The notes under the pieces are model-generated. The model saw only the letters and a list, made by a program, of their open reading frames with translations. It did no database searches and was not told the origin of the DNA. From contig DAHUYM010000006.1 of NCBI GenBank assembly GCA_027315205.1, forward strand, positions 62,001 to 126,000: a stretch of DNA of 64,000 nucleotides. The letters run 5' to 3'. Source of the stretch: Leptospirillum sp. (GTDB lineage Bacteria > Nitrospirota > Leptospirillia > Leptospirillales > Leptospirillaceae). A program made the position numbers and the translations under genes. Of this stretch, positions 54,447 through 63,581 are shown piece after piece; position 1 is the stretch's first letter; every line of letters starts with the position of its first letter.

Positions 54447-55299
54447 GTTCGCCTCCCTCTTCGGGTGTTTTTCCCAAGTCCCGGGACCGGGATACCATGG
54501 ATTCGACGGCATCCATGAAAGCGCCGCGAACCCCTTTTTGCTCCATGACCAGGAGCCCCTCGATCGTCGTTCCCGCCGGAGATGCGACGCGGCCTTTCAG
54601 ATCGGCCGGGCCCATTCCCTCGTCCAGGATGAGCGAAGCCGTACCCTTCATCATCTGGGCGACGAGGAAAACGGCATCCTCCCTCTTCAGTCCATGGCGG
54701 ACACCCGCGTCGGACAGGGCCTCGAGCACAAGGGCCATGAGGCCCGGGCCGGAACCTGCCAGGGCGGTCGCGGCATCGAACTGGGCTTCGGGGAGCATCA
54801 TGACACGTCCCATTTCGAGAAAAATCCGCGAAACCCGGGACACATCCTTTGAATCCGTACCGTCTCCCGGGGCCAGAACCGTCATCCCCTCTCCCCGTAT
54901 TAGCCCCAGGTTGGACATCGTCCGCACCCATCTCCAGCCGGGAAGCTGGCGTTCGAGCCTCGAAAGAGGGACCCCGGCCATGACCGAAACCCCCAGGGGC
55001 GACATATTCCAATGACGGACGGATTCGGCGACTTCGGGGAACAGTCCGGGCTTTACCGCCCAGAACACAAGAGTCGGAGGGAGCTTCACGGCCCGTTCCT
55101 CGAGGTCTACGATCCGGGGAACCGCATGCGCGGAATGCAGACGTTCCGCCCGTTCACGTGCACCGGGATCGGGATCGACCAGGACGACACCCCCAAACGC
55201 GTCCGGCCGGTCGAGCTTTCTCAAGCCCGCCAGAAAGGCCTGCCCCATGCGGCCTCCCCCGATGATCCAACACTCGTCGTGTTCCTTGCGACCGTTCAC
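54433..55299 (-). CDS. proC: Pyrroline-5-carboxylate reductase
   Basis: 288 residues. It catalyses the last step of proline synthesis with NAD(P)H. Dinucleotide motif WIIGGGRMGQAFL, FWAVKPGLFP, VMAGVPLSRLE, and the C-terminal signature ALAGSGPGLMALVLEAL followed by VASPAGTTIEGL match ProC. GTG 55299 overlaps the yggS stop (GTGA) and has AAGGAG. The longer frame to 55773 is shadow over yggS. Confidence 0.93.
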   Translation of the reverse strand: MNGRKEHDECWIIGGGRMGQAFLAGLRKLDRPDAFGGVVLVDPDPGARERAERLHSAHAVPRIVDLEERAVKLPPTLVFWAVKPGLFPEVAESVRHWNMSPLGVSVMAGVPLSRLERQLPGWRWVRTMSNLGLIRGEGMTVLAPGDGTDSKDVSRVSRIFLEMGRVMMLPEAQFDAATALAGSGPGLMALVLEALSDAGVRHGLKREDAVFLVAQMMKGTASLILDEGMGPADLKGRVASPAGTTIEGLLVMEQKGVRGAFMDAVESMVSRSRDLGKTPEEGGEHSSH

Positions 55300-56003
55300 C
55301 GAGACTCCTTCCCGCCAGACTCGAAAAAATACCTTCCAAGACGTATTTCCGTCGCTCCCGCCCGGATCGCCTCCGGATAATCGTCCGTCATCCCCATCGA
55401 AAGGACCGTTTCCTCCCCATGAAAGTACCGGTCGAACAATCGCCTGCCTTCCTCGAACACCTTCCTCGTTTCCGACGGATGGCCAGGAGGAGGTCCCATG
55501 ACCATGAACCCGACCGGGCTCAGGTCGGGATACCCCTTGACCGTCTGGATGAGTTCGCCGAGCCCTTCCGGACGGACTCCGGAGCGTCCGGGAATCCCGG
55601 TCAGGTCGATTTCGAGGAGAATCTCCTGCCGAACTCCATGAGCCCTGGCCTGTTCCGACAAAACCGGGATCACGCCCGTCCGGTCGACCGTATCGATACG
55701 GACTACCGGATTGTACAGGGACTTGATCGCCCGGCGCTGAAGGGCTCCGATGAAATGGAAGCGAGGTTCGCACCCCTTTCCGGACCGGAGGAAGAACTCC
55801 TTATCACGCAGGGCGTCCCACCGATTTTCGGCCAGGTGCCGGACTCCGGCCTCGTAGAGAGCCCCGGCCTCTTCTTTGGTCCGGCCTTTGACGACACCCA
55901 CGATCCTCACCGGGCCCGTTCGGCCCGAACCGTCCAGAATCCGTGCGATTTCGTCTTCGAGCGTCAGGACCCTCTCACGGATCCGGGCTACGGGCTCCGT
56001 CAT
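55296..56003 (-). CDS. yggS: YggS-family PLP homeostasis protein
   Basis: 235 residues of the single-domain alanine-racemase-like fold: PLP lysine in IVGVVKGRT, HLAENRWDAL, PRFHFIGALQRRAIKSL, IDTVDR, FMVMGPPPG and SMGMTDDYPEAIRAGATEIRLG. It binds PLP without a known reaction and affects vitamin B6 balance. Partnered with proC, yggT and DUF167 as in many genomes. Confidence 0.95.
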   Translation of the reverse strand: MTEPVARIRERVLTLEDEIARILDGSGRTGPVRIVGVVKGRTKEEAGALYEAGVRHLAENRWDALRDKEFFLRSGKGCEPRFHFIGALQRRAIKSLYNPVVRIDTVDRTGVIPVLSEQARAHGVRQEILLEIDLTGIPGRSGVRPEGLGELIQTVKGYPDLSPVGFMVMGPPPGHPSETRKVFEEGRRLFDRYFHGEETVLSMGMTDDYPEAIRAGATEIRLGRYFFESGGKESR

Positions 56004-56012
56004 CGAGGCGAA

Positions 56013-56642
56013 CTAGGTCCGTCGAACATAGTTGATCATGGTCCTTCCGCGCCGGGACTCCCCCATTCCGCGGTGGGAAAAAAAAAGATCCGGATGGCAC
56101 CGTGTACACAGGCCAACCTGCCCGATCCTTTCCGGCGGGATCCCTTCCTCCGTCACCTGGTGACGGACAAGCGCCGCGAGGTCGAGGGAACCTTCACAGT
56201 TTTTTCCAGGCTTGAACCCGGGATTGTACCGGCCGACCTCCTCCCAGACTTCCGGGCCGACAGCATAGCAGCAGGCCCCGATACACGGGCCCACGACCAC
56301 GGTCAGGTCCTTCGGGCTTAACCCTGTCGCTTCCCGGATATTCCGGATGCCGACGGGGACGATCCCCCGAACGGCCCCGCGCCAGCCCGCGTGAAGGGCG
56401 GCCACCGCCTCCCCTTCCGGCCCGGCCAAAAGAACGGGAAGGCAATCCGCGGTGAAGACGCCAAGGGTAACCCTCTCTTCCCGGGTCCAGCCCCCGTCCG
56501 CCTCGACAGTCTCCCCGGCAAATCCTGCCCGGACTTCCGGAACATGAACGCCATGGACCTGGCGAAACCCCCGAAACCGGTCGGACGGGAGGGAGGCCTT
56601 CATCGTCCCGAAACCGTGATCCACCCCAAGCAGGGTCAGCAA
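56013..56642 (-). CDS. pgeF: Purine nucleoside phosphorylase/laccase-domain protein (YfiH/PgeF)
   Basis: 209 residues with the family metal-site motifs VTLGVFTADCLPVLL, AALHAGWRGAVRGIV, VVVGPCIGACCYAVG and LCTRCHPDLFFSHRG. Members are reported as multi-copper oxidase-like proteins, purine nucleoside phosphorylases or peptidoglycan-editing factors. The start is TTG 56642 without a good ribosome site; it lies 19 nt downstream of ftsZ. Confidence 0.9.
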   Translation of the reverse strand: MLTLLGVDHGFGTMKASLPSDRFRGFRQVHGVHVPEVRAGFAGETVEADGGWTREERVTLGVFTADCLPVLLAGPEGEAVAALHAGWRGAVRGIVPVGIRNIREATGLSPKDLTVVVGPCIGACCYAVGPEVWEEVGRYNPGFKPGKNCEGSLDLAALVRHQVTEEGIPPERIGQVGLCTRCHPDLFFSHRGMGESRRGRTMINYVRRT

Positions 56643-56661
56643 GGAATGCCGAAGGAAAATG

Positions 56662-57831
56662 TTATCCGTCTCCTTTTTTCCGCCAGATGGCCGGACGCTC
56701 CAGGTTTTCGTCGGAAACCGGGTCCCCGGTCCTTTTGTCCCCCGGAAACGCCGACTTGAATCCGAGCCCCGGAGCCTGCTTCCTCATGTAGGCGGGAATT
56801 TCCTGGAGCTGTTCGGGGTCGAGGGCCTCGGAAACGTCCGGAACCTCTTCGACCGCCTCGTCTTCCCCGAATCCGGCGGCGATCACCGTGATCCGGATTT
56901 CGTCCCTCGGTTCGTCTTCCACCACGGTGCCGAATATCATGTTGATATCCCTGTTTCCCTCTTCGCTGATCAACTGGGACGCCTCGATCACTTCGTGGAG
57001 AGTCATGTCCGAGCCGCCGTGGAAGTTCACAAGGACCCCCTTGGCCCCCCGGATCGACGCATCTTCGAGGAGGGGACTGGCGATGGCGTTCCGCGCCGCC
57101 TCCATCGCCCGGCCCTCGCCCCTTCCCACGCCGATTCCCATGACGGCCCTTCCCATTCTGGACATCGTCGTCTTCACGTCGGCGAAATCCAGGTTGATCA
57201 ACCCGGGCCGGGTAATGATGTCGGAGATTCCCTGGACACCCTGCCGGAGGATGTCGTCCGCCATTTTGAAGGCATCAGTCAGAGGGACGCTCCGTTCCAC
57301 CACCGACATCAGGCGGTCGTTGGGGATGACGATCAGGGTGTCGGCGTGTTTTCGGAGTTCCTGCAGACCTTCATCCGCATTCTTTTCCCTTTTTGGGCCT
57401 TCGAAGCTGAACGGCTTTGTCACGACGGCAACGGTCAGGGCCCCGATCTCCATCGCGACCTGCGAGATGATCGGTGCGGCTCCTGTTCCGGTGCCTCCCC
57501 CCATTCCGGCCGTGACGAAAACCATGTCCGCCCCCTTCAGGATGGAACGGATCTTTTCCAGGTCCTCCAGAGCGGCACGGCGACCGATTTCGGGGTTCGC
57601 CCCGGCACCGAGACCGCGCGACAGCTGTCCCCCGATCTGCACCCGGTGGGCCGCGATCCGGTTCAAGGCCTGGAGATCGGTATTGACCGCCACGAACTCC
57701 ACCCCGGTCACCTTGGAGCGGATCATGGTATTGACGGCGTTGCAGCCGCCTCCTCCCACACCGACAACCAAAATGCGGGCTTCCAGGAGTCCCGACTGGT
57801 TATAGTCGATTAACGGTTCCATCTCGTCCAT
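56662..57831 (-). CDS. ftsZ: Cell-division GTPase FtsZ
   Basis: 389 residues. Tubulin-type GTPase forming the Z-ring. N-terminal [11 protein letters not shown], the G-box [23 protein letters not shown] and the T7 region are intact. The C-terminal tail holds two FtsA/ZipA-binding-like peptides: IPAYMRKQ about 40 residues before the end and RPAIWRKK at the end. ATG 57831 follows GGGGGAAG; an ATG three codons later is also possible. It follows ftsA by 72 nt. Confidence 0.97.
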   Translation of the reverse strand: MDEMEPLIDYNQSGLLEARILVVGVGGGGCNAVNTMIRSKVTGVEFVAVNTDLQALNRIAAHRVQIGGQLSRGLGAGANPEIGRRAALEDLEKIRSILKGADMVFVTAGMGGGTGTGAAPIISQVAMEIGALTVAVVTKPFSFEGPKREKNADEGLQELRKHADTLIVIPNDRLMSVVERSVPLTDAFKMADDILRQGVQGISDIITRPGLINLDFADVKTTMSRMGRAVMGIGVGRGEGRAMEAARNAIASPLLEDASIRGAKGVLVNFHGGSDMTLHEVIEASQLISEEGNRDINMIFGTVVEDEPRDEIRITVIAAGFGEDEAVEEVPDVSEALDPEQLQEIPAYMRKQAPGLGFKSAFPGDKRTGDPVSDENLERPAIWRKKGDG

Positions 57832-57903
57832 TCTCTTCCCCCCCGACCCGCGGACTGCTCCGGCATGCACCCAAAGGACAGGCCGGAGAGGGTGCCGCCG
57901 AAA

Positions 57904-59163
57904 TCAGATGATTTCCCTTATCCAGTTCCAGAGCCTGGAAGAGCCGGCCATCTGCTCTTTCTTCTTCGTTTCGTCCCCTTCGCGGGGCTTCTCGAGGGTG
58001 TCTTCCTGGAACACGTCGCCCCAGTGGTCTCTCGCGTAATACAAGAGACCGACCGCCGAGGAAAATTCCGGGCCGGAAGATCGGTCCACCAGCCCCTGGA
58101 TCCGGTTCTTCACGGAACCTACGGTCACGTGCAGCGGAGACAGGATCTTCTGGGCGAACGGAACGACCTGGGGCATCGCGGCAACCCCGCCGGTCAGGAC
58201 AATCCCCCTCTGGAGCCGGTTTTCGAGCCTCATTTCCTTGATCTCCCGGGCCACGAGGGACAGGATTTCAGCCAGGCGGGCCTCGACGATCTCCATCACC
58301 AGGGACGCCTGCTCTCCCCCGAAACTCCCGGATGACGGCGGGGCGTCCGGACCGGTCTGGATACCTTCGTCCCGCGACAGCGTCTCGATCTTTATCCTCT
58401 CGGCCTCTTCCTGCGAGACCCGCCGGACGATGGCCAGATCCTTGGTCATGTTGATGCCGCCGAAGGGAAAGACGCGTATCCCGGCCAGGGACCCGTTGAC
58501 GTAGACGGACATGTTCGTCGTGCCCCCCCCGATATCGACAAGGGCCACGCCGAGTTCCTTGTCGTCCTCGGAAAGGAGAACCCTGGCGCCGGCGAGAGGC
58601 TGGAGAATCAGATCTCCGTCGCGCAGCACGAGTCCCGCACGCTCGACGGTCCTTTTCAGGTTCGCGATCACCATTTCGGACCCCTTGATGACATGGACCT
58701 GGGCTTCAAGGCGGGCGCCCACCATACCGATCGGATTCGGGATATTGGACAGGTCATCTATGGTGTATGTCTTTGGGATCACGTGCAGTATTTCCGAAGC
58801 CGGACGATTCACCATCGAACGGGCCTCCTGAAGGACCTTCTCGATATCGCCGGTCTGCACTTCGCGATCCCGAAGGGCGATCGTGACCCGCTGGTCCACC
58901 CCGACCACCTCTCCTCCCGCAAACCCAACCACCACATTCCTGACGGGACGTCCGGCCAGCCTCTGAACCTGGTCGATCGCCCGGTTGATCGCCCCGACCG
59001 CATGCTGGACATCCACGATCGTCCCGTTTCGAATCGCCATCCCGGTCGGGGCCACACCCAATCCCACAATCTCGAACTGTCCGTCTTCAAGGGCATGGCC
59101 CACAATGGCCACAATCTTTGTCGAACCCAAATCCAATGCCGCGTACAGGGGGTTTGTGGACAC
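57904..59163 (-). CDS. ftsA: Cell-division protein FtsA
   Basis: 419 residues. Actin-like protein that tethers FtsZ to the membrane. ATPase motifs LYAALDLGSTKIVAIVG, VALVDIGGGTTNMSVY and GIVLTGGVAAMPQ are clear. The SHS2 (1C) region lies between residues about 80 and 170. The C-terminal SRLWNWIREII is the amphipathic membrane helix. GTG 59163 with AAGGAAG is preferred; ATG 59193 has no clear ribosome site. A candidate promoter lies upstream. Confidence 0.95.
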   Translation of the reverse strand: MSTNPLYAALDLGSTKIVAIVGHALEDGQFEIVGLGVAPTGMAIRNGTIVDVQHAVGAINRAIDQVQRLAGRPVRNVVVGFAGGEVVGVDQRVTIALRDREVQTGDIEKVLQEARSMVNRPASEILHVIPKTYTIDDLSNIPNPIGMVGARLEAQVHVIKGSEMVIANLKRTVERAGLVLRDGDLILQPLAGARVLLSEDDKELGVALVDIGGGTTNMSVYVNGSLAGIRVFPFGGINMTKDLAIVRRVSQEEAERIKIETLSRDEGIQTGPDAPPSSGSFGGEQASLVMEIVEARLAEILSLVAREIKEMRLENRLQRGIVLTGGVAAMPQVVPFAQKILSPLHVTVGSVKNRIQGLVDRSSGPEFSSAVGLLYYARDHWGDVFQEDTLEKPREGDETKKKEQMAGSSRLWNWIREII

Positions 59164-59247
59164 GTCTCTCGCTTCCTTCATACGGAAATCCATCGATCCG
59201 AAACAACATTGAATTGATATTATTGATGCGGGACCAAATCCGGCCCG

Positions 59248-59276
59248 ATTGTCGCATAAGAGGGATTTTTGGACAA
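59248..59276 (-). promoter_or_regulatory. Candidate ftsA-ftsZ promoter
   Basis: Minus-strand TTGTCC (59271-59276) and GACAAT (59248-59253) are separated by 17 nt in the 109-nt gap between ftsQ and ftsA, giving ftsA-ftsZ a supply independent of the mur genes. Confidence 0.45.
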
Positions 59277-59302
59277 CCGTATTTGCCTTCGGAAAGATGC
59301 GA

Positions 59303-60142
59303 TCAGGGAAGGGTCCGGGGTGAGGCGGATCCTCCCGAGATCCCCGGAGTTCCCGTATCCGGGCGGATCAGGATCATTCCCTTAAAGCGCAGATCATATC
59401 CTTTCGGGGGCGGATTGGCCGAAGTTCCCCCGTTCTTTGCGAGCTTTCGGAAAAGGATGTAGGGTGTGCAGTCTCCCTCTTCGGGAAGCACGATATAGTA
59501 GGTGGTCCGGTCCGGAAAAAACCGGATTTCGTGAGAACCCCGGAAAACGAAGATCTGGCCTTCGGGTGCGCCCTCGTTCCGGCACCGGGAAAGATTCCGG
59601 ATCGTCGCGGCCAGACGGGCGCCGGAATACCGGGTAATCGGGGCCCGAACGATCACCTGGGAAAGACGGGTCGCCTCGGGAACCATGAGACCGGCCAGAA
59701 CGTTCCCGTCCGGAAGAAGGTACGCGAGGATCGGACTGTTTCCCCAAGGTTCCACGGGCTTGCCCGGAACTTCGCCGTGAGAGGGTCTCAGGATGGCCAC
59801 CGGCTCCTTGATCCGCGCCATGATGACACCCCCGCCCCAGAGATAATGCTTGAACGAGATCCGTTCGATCCAGGGATGCCGCGACAGCCACGGGGTCGTA
59901 TGGTTTCCGGAAAAGACCGTCCGCTGGGGGTCGGCTCCGAGCCATCGCCGGACCTCGGAAGGAGCGACGAGGGAGGGACCTTCGATGGATAGCCGGGTAT
60001 CGGGAGGCAGGTTCCGCGGACCTGGGTGGAGAGCAAGGAGAGTCAGTCCGCCGAAAAAGAGACCGGCGAGTACGAGTCGTCCTTTGCCCTTCCATCGACC
60101 GGGCGCTGGCGAGGCATCCGAAGGGGGCTGGACGTGTTTCAT
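59303..60142 (-). CDS. ftsQ: Cell-division protein FtsQ (POTRA type)
   Basis: 279 residues: short cytoplasmic tail, one membrane segment (LVLAGLFFGGLTLLAL), a POTRA domain (LSIEGPSLVAPSEVRRWLG, WLSRHPWIERISFKHYLWGG, ARIKEPVAIL) and a beta domain. Sequence identity to model FtsQ is low, but domain order and position between ddl and ftsA support the call. It scaffolds FtsB/FtsL at the divisome. ATG 60142 is 6 nt after ddl. Confidence 0.88.
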   Translation of the reverse strand: MKHVQPPSDASPAPGRWKGKGRLVLAGLFFGGLTLLALHPGPRNLPPDTRLSIEGPSLVAPSEVRRWLGADPQRTVFSGNHTTPWLSRHPWIERISFKHYLWGGGVIMARIKEPVAILRPSHGEVPGKPVEPWGNSPILAYLLPDGNVLAGLMVPEATRLSQVIVRAPITRYSGARLAATIRNLSRCRNEGAPEGQIFVFRGSHEIRFFPDRTTYYIVLPEEGDCTPYILFRKLAKNGGTSANPPPKGYDLRFKGMILIRPDTGTPGISGGSASPRTLP

Positions 60143-60148
60143 CGCTCC

Positions 60149-61093
60149 CTACCGGGGAAACGGAGAAGGTTCGGAATCCAGCCTGGCGCCGGACAGGATC
60201 GTTTCCACCAGGTCTGGAAACGAAAATCCCTTTCCCTGTGCGATTTCCGGGATCAAAGAGGTGGCGGTCAGGCCGGGAAGGGTATTCATTTCAAGGACCG
60301 TGACCCTGCCGTCCGGAAGAACAAGGGCATCCATTCTCGCTACACCCCTGAGACCCAGGATATCAAAAGCTCGAACGGTCGATTCTTCCATCTTTGCGGC
60401 TACCGGCGGATCCATCGGTGCCGGGAACAGATGGGTCGATTTTCCTTGCCGGTACTTCGAATCGTAGGTATAAAAAGGCTCCGAGGGATCGGGAACGATC
60501 TCGATGGCGCCCAGGTAGGTTCCGTCCAGGACGCCCGACTGGATCTCCCGGCCTTTCAGGAAGGGTTCGACCAGAACAAGGGAAGAATGACGACCGGCTT
60601 CCCGGATGGCCGCTGGGAGGTCTTCCGGACGATCGACCTTCGTGACACCGATCGACGAGCCGGCGGATTCCGGCTTGACCATGTAGGGAGGATCGAAAGG
60701 GATTTCAGGGATAATGCGGGAGCCCGGTTTCTCCACGATCACCGTTTCGGGGATGGCGATACCCACACGTTCGAAAAGAATCCGGGAACGGATCTTGCTC
60801 ATTCCCAAGGCGCTTCCCAACACCCCGGAGCCCGTGTACGGCAACCCCATCATCTCGAGGAATCCCTGAAGGGACCCGTTCTCGCCGTTTCCTCCATGGG
60901 TCGCAAGGAAACACGCATCCGGGCGGATGTCGATTAGAGTGCGGGCCATATCCGGCCCCGCCTCGACCGGCACCGCCTCGTACTCCCGGGATAGAAGGGC
61001 CTGCACCACGGCTGCGCCGCTCATCCTGGAAACTTCGGCTTCGGGAGACTCCCCGCCCATCAGGACTGCCACTTTCTGGAACCGTTTGTTCAC
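60149..61093 (-). CDS. ddl: D-alanine--D-alanine ligase
   Basis: 314-residue ATP-grasp enzyme making the D-Ala-D-Ala dipeptide of peptidoglycan. It has VAVLMGGESPEAEVS, ATHGGNGENGSLQG, YMVKPESAGSSIGV, VARMDALVLPDG and EMNTLPGLTATSLIP. GTG 61093 starts 36 nt after murB. All metal and ATP contacts appear present. The Tyr of LPYTGSG follows the Ddl pattern. Confidence 0.95.
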   Translation of the reverse strand: MNKRFQKVAVLMGGESPEAEVSRMSGAAVVQALLSREYEAVPVEAGPDMARTLIDIRPDACFLATHGGNGENGSLQGFLEMMGLPYTGSGVLGSALGMSKIRSRILFERVGIAIPETVIVEKPGSRIIPEIPFDPPYMVKPESAGSSIGVTKVDRPEDLPAAIREAGRHSSLVLVEPFLKGREIQSGVLDGTYLGAIEIVPDPSEPFYTYDSKYRQGKSTHLFPAPMDPPVAAKMEESTVRAFDILGLRGVARMDALVLPDGRVTVLEMNTLPGLTATSLIPEIAQGKGFSFPDLVETILSGARLDSEPSPFPR

Positions 61094-61129
61094 GCTTGCT
61101 TCTGTTCCTTTCCGGCCGGTTGCAGCGGG

Positions 61130-62035
61130 TTACAAGACGGCGGGAACCGTCTCGACCTCCGGATCGAGACAAACGCCCGCCGCGTCGAAAACCGCCTTCC
61201 GGACCAACGACATGAGGTGGCAAAATTCGGATGCCGTTCCGTTTCCCATGTTGACGAAAAAATTTCCGTGCAAGGCCGAAACCTGGATGCCTCCGAACGA
61301 CCGTCCTTTCCATCCGGACTGGTCGATCAGCCGGCCCGCCGCATGGGGAACGGGATTCCGAAACACGGATCCAAGGCTTGGGCAGTCGAGAGGCTGGCTT
61401 CGGGCCCGTTCTTTCCGGAGAGCGTTCCATTCCTGCATCAACCCGGCATGTTCTCCGGGAACTGCGCGGAGAACGGCACCCACGATCGCATAACCGGACC
61501 ACGGGGTTCTGTCGTCCCCCGAAGAAGCGGATTGAAACGGCGAAGAGCGGTACGAGAAGGCGATTTCGGAGCGGTCCAGGGTATGGAGCCGTCCCTTCGG
61601 GTCGAGGAGCCGTACCTTTTCCAGGATGTTCCCGATTTCACCGTCCCGCGTACCGGCATTCATCACGATCCCTCCCCCAAGGGTCCCCGGAATGCCGGAA
61701 AGGAAACCGAGGCCATCCCATCCTTCCCGGGCCGCCCGGAACGCAAGGCGGGGCAGGTAGGTCCCTGCGTCGGCATCGATGGAGCCGTCGGGGAGGATTC
61801 GAAAGCGCGTCATCCTCTTGAGTGAGATCGTCGTCCCCGGAAGCCCCGCATCCGGGAAAAGGAGATTGGAGCCGTTCCCGACAAACCGGACGGGACCGGG
61901 CAATGCTCCGCGGTCGACCAGGTCGAGAACGTGCAGGAGCTCTTCCATCGAAGATGGGAGGGCGAAACGTTCAGCCGGCCCGCCGATCCGGATTGTGGAA
62001 TGCCGGGACAGCGGTTCGGTCGAAAGGACGCTCAT
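61130..62035 (-). CDS. murB: UDP-N-acetylenolpyruvoylglucosamine reductase
   Basis: MurB reduces UDP-GlcNAc-enolpyruvate to UDP-MurNAc using FAD/NADPH. 301 residues with RIGGPAERFA, FVGNGSNLLFPD, GLGFLSGIPGTLGGGIVMNAG, SYRSSPF, PSLGSVFRNP and LDPEVETV (catalytic Glu). The ATG overlaps murC by 4 nt. Confidence 0.96.
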   Translation of the reverse strand: MSVLSTEPLSRHSTIRIGGPAERFALPSSMEELLHVLDLVDRGALPGPVRFVGNGSNLLFPDAGLPGTTISLKRMTRFRILPDGSIDADAGTYLPRLAFRAAREGWDGLGFLSGIPGTLGGGIVMNAGTRDGEIGNILEKVRLLDPKGRLHTLDRSEIAFSYRSSPFQSASSGDDRTPWSGYAIVGAVLRAVPGEHAGLMQEWNALRKERARSQPLDCPSLGSVFRNPVPHAAGRLIDQSGWKGRSFGGIQVSALHGNFFVNMGNGTASEFCHLMSLVRKAVFDAAGVCLDPEVETVPAVL

Positions 62036-63420
62036 AAGACGCGGCTCGGATTATGGACCAAAGCCAGAACCTCTTTCCCGACATGGGTGATGTCCCCGGC
62101 GCCGAGGGTCAGGAGAAGGTCTCCGGGTTTCAGGATTTCGGCCAGAAAAGCCGCCAGGGATTTCCGGTCGGGTTCGAACAGGACAGAATCGCCCTGCACC
62201 GAACGGATCTCTCCAAAAAGGGATTCTCCCGTGACGCCGGGGATCAAGGGCTCTCCCGCCCCGTAGATATCCGTCAGAACCAGGAGATCGGTGTTCCGGA
62301 AGGCCTGGGAAAAGCGGGGCATGAGATCGCGGGTCCTGGTATACCGGTGGGGCTGGAAAGCCACGACGAGGCGGCGCTCGGGATACGCTTGCCGTGCCGC
62401 CCTCAGGGTGGCCTCGATCTCCGTGGGATGATGGCCGTAGTCGTCCACGACAAGAATGCCCCCTTCATCACCCACCATCGTGAACCGCCGCCCCACTCCC
62501 CGGAACCGGGCAAGGCCGTCGCGGACCGCGTCTGGAGGAATTCCGAGATGGAATGCTACGGCGATCGCGGCCAAGGCATTCGATACGTTGTGGTCTCCCG
62601 GTATGTTCAAGACGAACCGGCCCCAGTCCTCTCCACGAATACGGACGTGGAAGGTCGTGGATAGGCCTTCGGGGACGATCCGGTCGGCAACAACGTCCGC
62701 CCGGGCCAAAAAACCATACGTGATCGCCGGAACCGAGAGTTCGGGAAGGAGCGCCCTGACCTCGGGATCGTCCAGGCAGAGCACCGCCGCTCCGCCCCGT
62801 GGCAATGCGTTCAGGAAAGAGAGAAAGGATCTCTTCAGGTTGTCGAAGGTCTGGTAATGGTCCAGGTGTTCGCGGTCGATATTGGTCACGATCGCGACCG
62901 AAGGGGTCATCTTCAGGAACGATCCGTCGCTTTCGTCCGCTTCGGCGACGAAATAGAGTTCACGGCCGACCCTGGCATTCCCGCCAAATCCCGGCACGCG
63001 CCCCCCAACGACGCACGTCGGATCGAGTCCCCCTGCAATGAGAACCGTCGCAATCATCGATGTTGTCGTCGTCTTTCCGTGTGAGCCGGCGACCCCAATC
63101 CCGATGGATCCGCACATGAGTGACCCCAGGGCCTCGCCCCGGGGAATCACCGGAATCCCCTGGCGTCTGGCTTCGACGACCTCGGGGTTGTCAGGACGGA
63201 TTGCGGACGACACCACGACGGCATCAACGGAGCCCACCTGCTCGGCACGATGCCCGGTATAGACATGTGCGCCGAGTTCCGACAGCCTCCGGGTCAATTC
63301 CGTCGGACTTTGATCCGACCCGGTCACGGTTACGCCCCTTGAGAGGAGGATTTCCGCGATCGGTGCCATCCCGTTTCCGCCGATTCCCACGAAATGCAGG
63401 GATTTCACATTATCAAGCAT
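62032..63420 (-). CDS. murC: UDP-N-acetylmuramate--L-alanine ligase
   Basis: 462-residue Mur ligase adding the first L-Ala to UDP-MurNAc. It has FVGIGGNGMAPIAEIL, VTGSDQSP, the P-loop GVAGSHGKTTTTSM, EADESDGSF, NIDREHLDHY, DDYGHHPTEI and AFQPHRYTRT. ATG 63420 opens at the family N-terminus. Between its start and murG there are 161 nt with no gene. Confidence 0.97.
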   Translation of the reverse strand: MLDNVKSLHFVGIGGNGMAPIAEILLSRGVTVTGSDQSPTELTRRLSELGAHVYTGHRAEQVGSVDAVVVSSAIRPDNPEVVEARRQGIPVIPRGEALGSLMCGSIGIGVAGSHGKTTTTSMIATVLIAGGLDPTCVVGGRVPGFGGNARVGRELYFVAEADESDGSFLKMTPSVAIVTNIDREHLDHYQTFDNLKRSFLSFLNALPRGGAAVLCLDDPEVRALLPELSVPAITYGFLARADVVADRIVPEGLSTTFHVRIRGEDWGRFVLNIPGDHNVSNALAAIAVAFHLGIPPDAVRDGLARFRGVGRRFTMVGDEGGILVVDDYGHHPTEIEATLRAARQAYPERRLVVAFQPHRYTRTRDLMPRFSQAFRNTDLLVLTDIYGAGEPLIPGVTGESLFGEIRSVQGDSVLFEPDRKSLAAFLAEILKPGDLLLTLGAGDITHVGKEVLALVHNPSRVL

Positions 63421-63581
63421 GCTCGACCCTCATCCTACCCTGTCCTATTCGACCCTTGTGCACCGTATGCATTCCCCACACGCCGGAAATCCGTACCCGG
63501 ATCGACAGTGTACGACGCGGACCATACACAAATCGCACATCCACACGTGCAATTATGGACAATTCCGCAACGTTTGGGAAC

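Noticed and set aside
63421-63581. Promoter between murG and murC
   Set aside because: Only weak -35-like hexamers (TTGCAC, TTGTCC) without a matching -10; not called.
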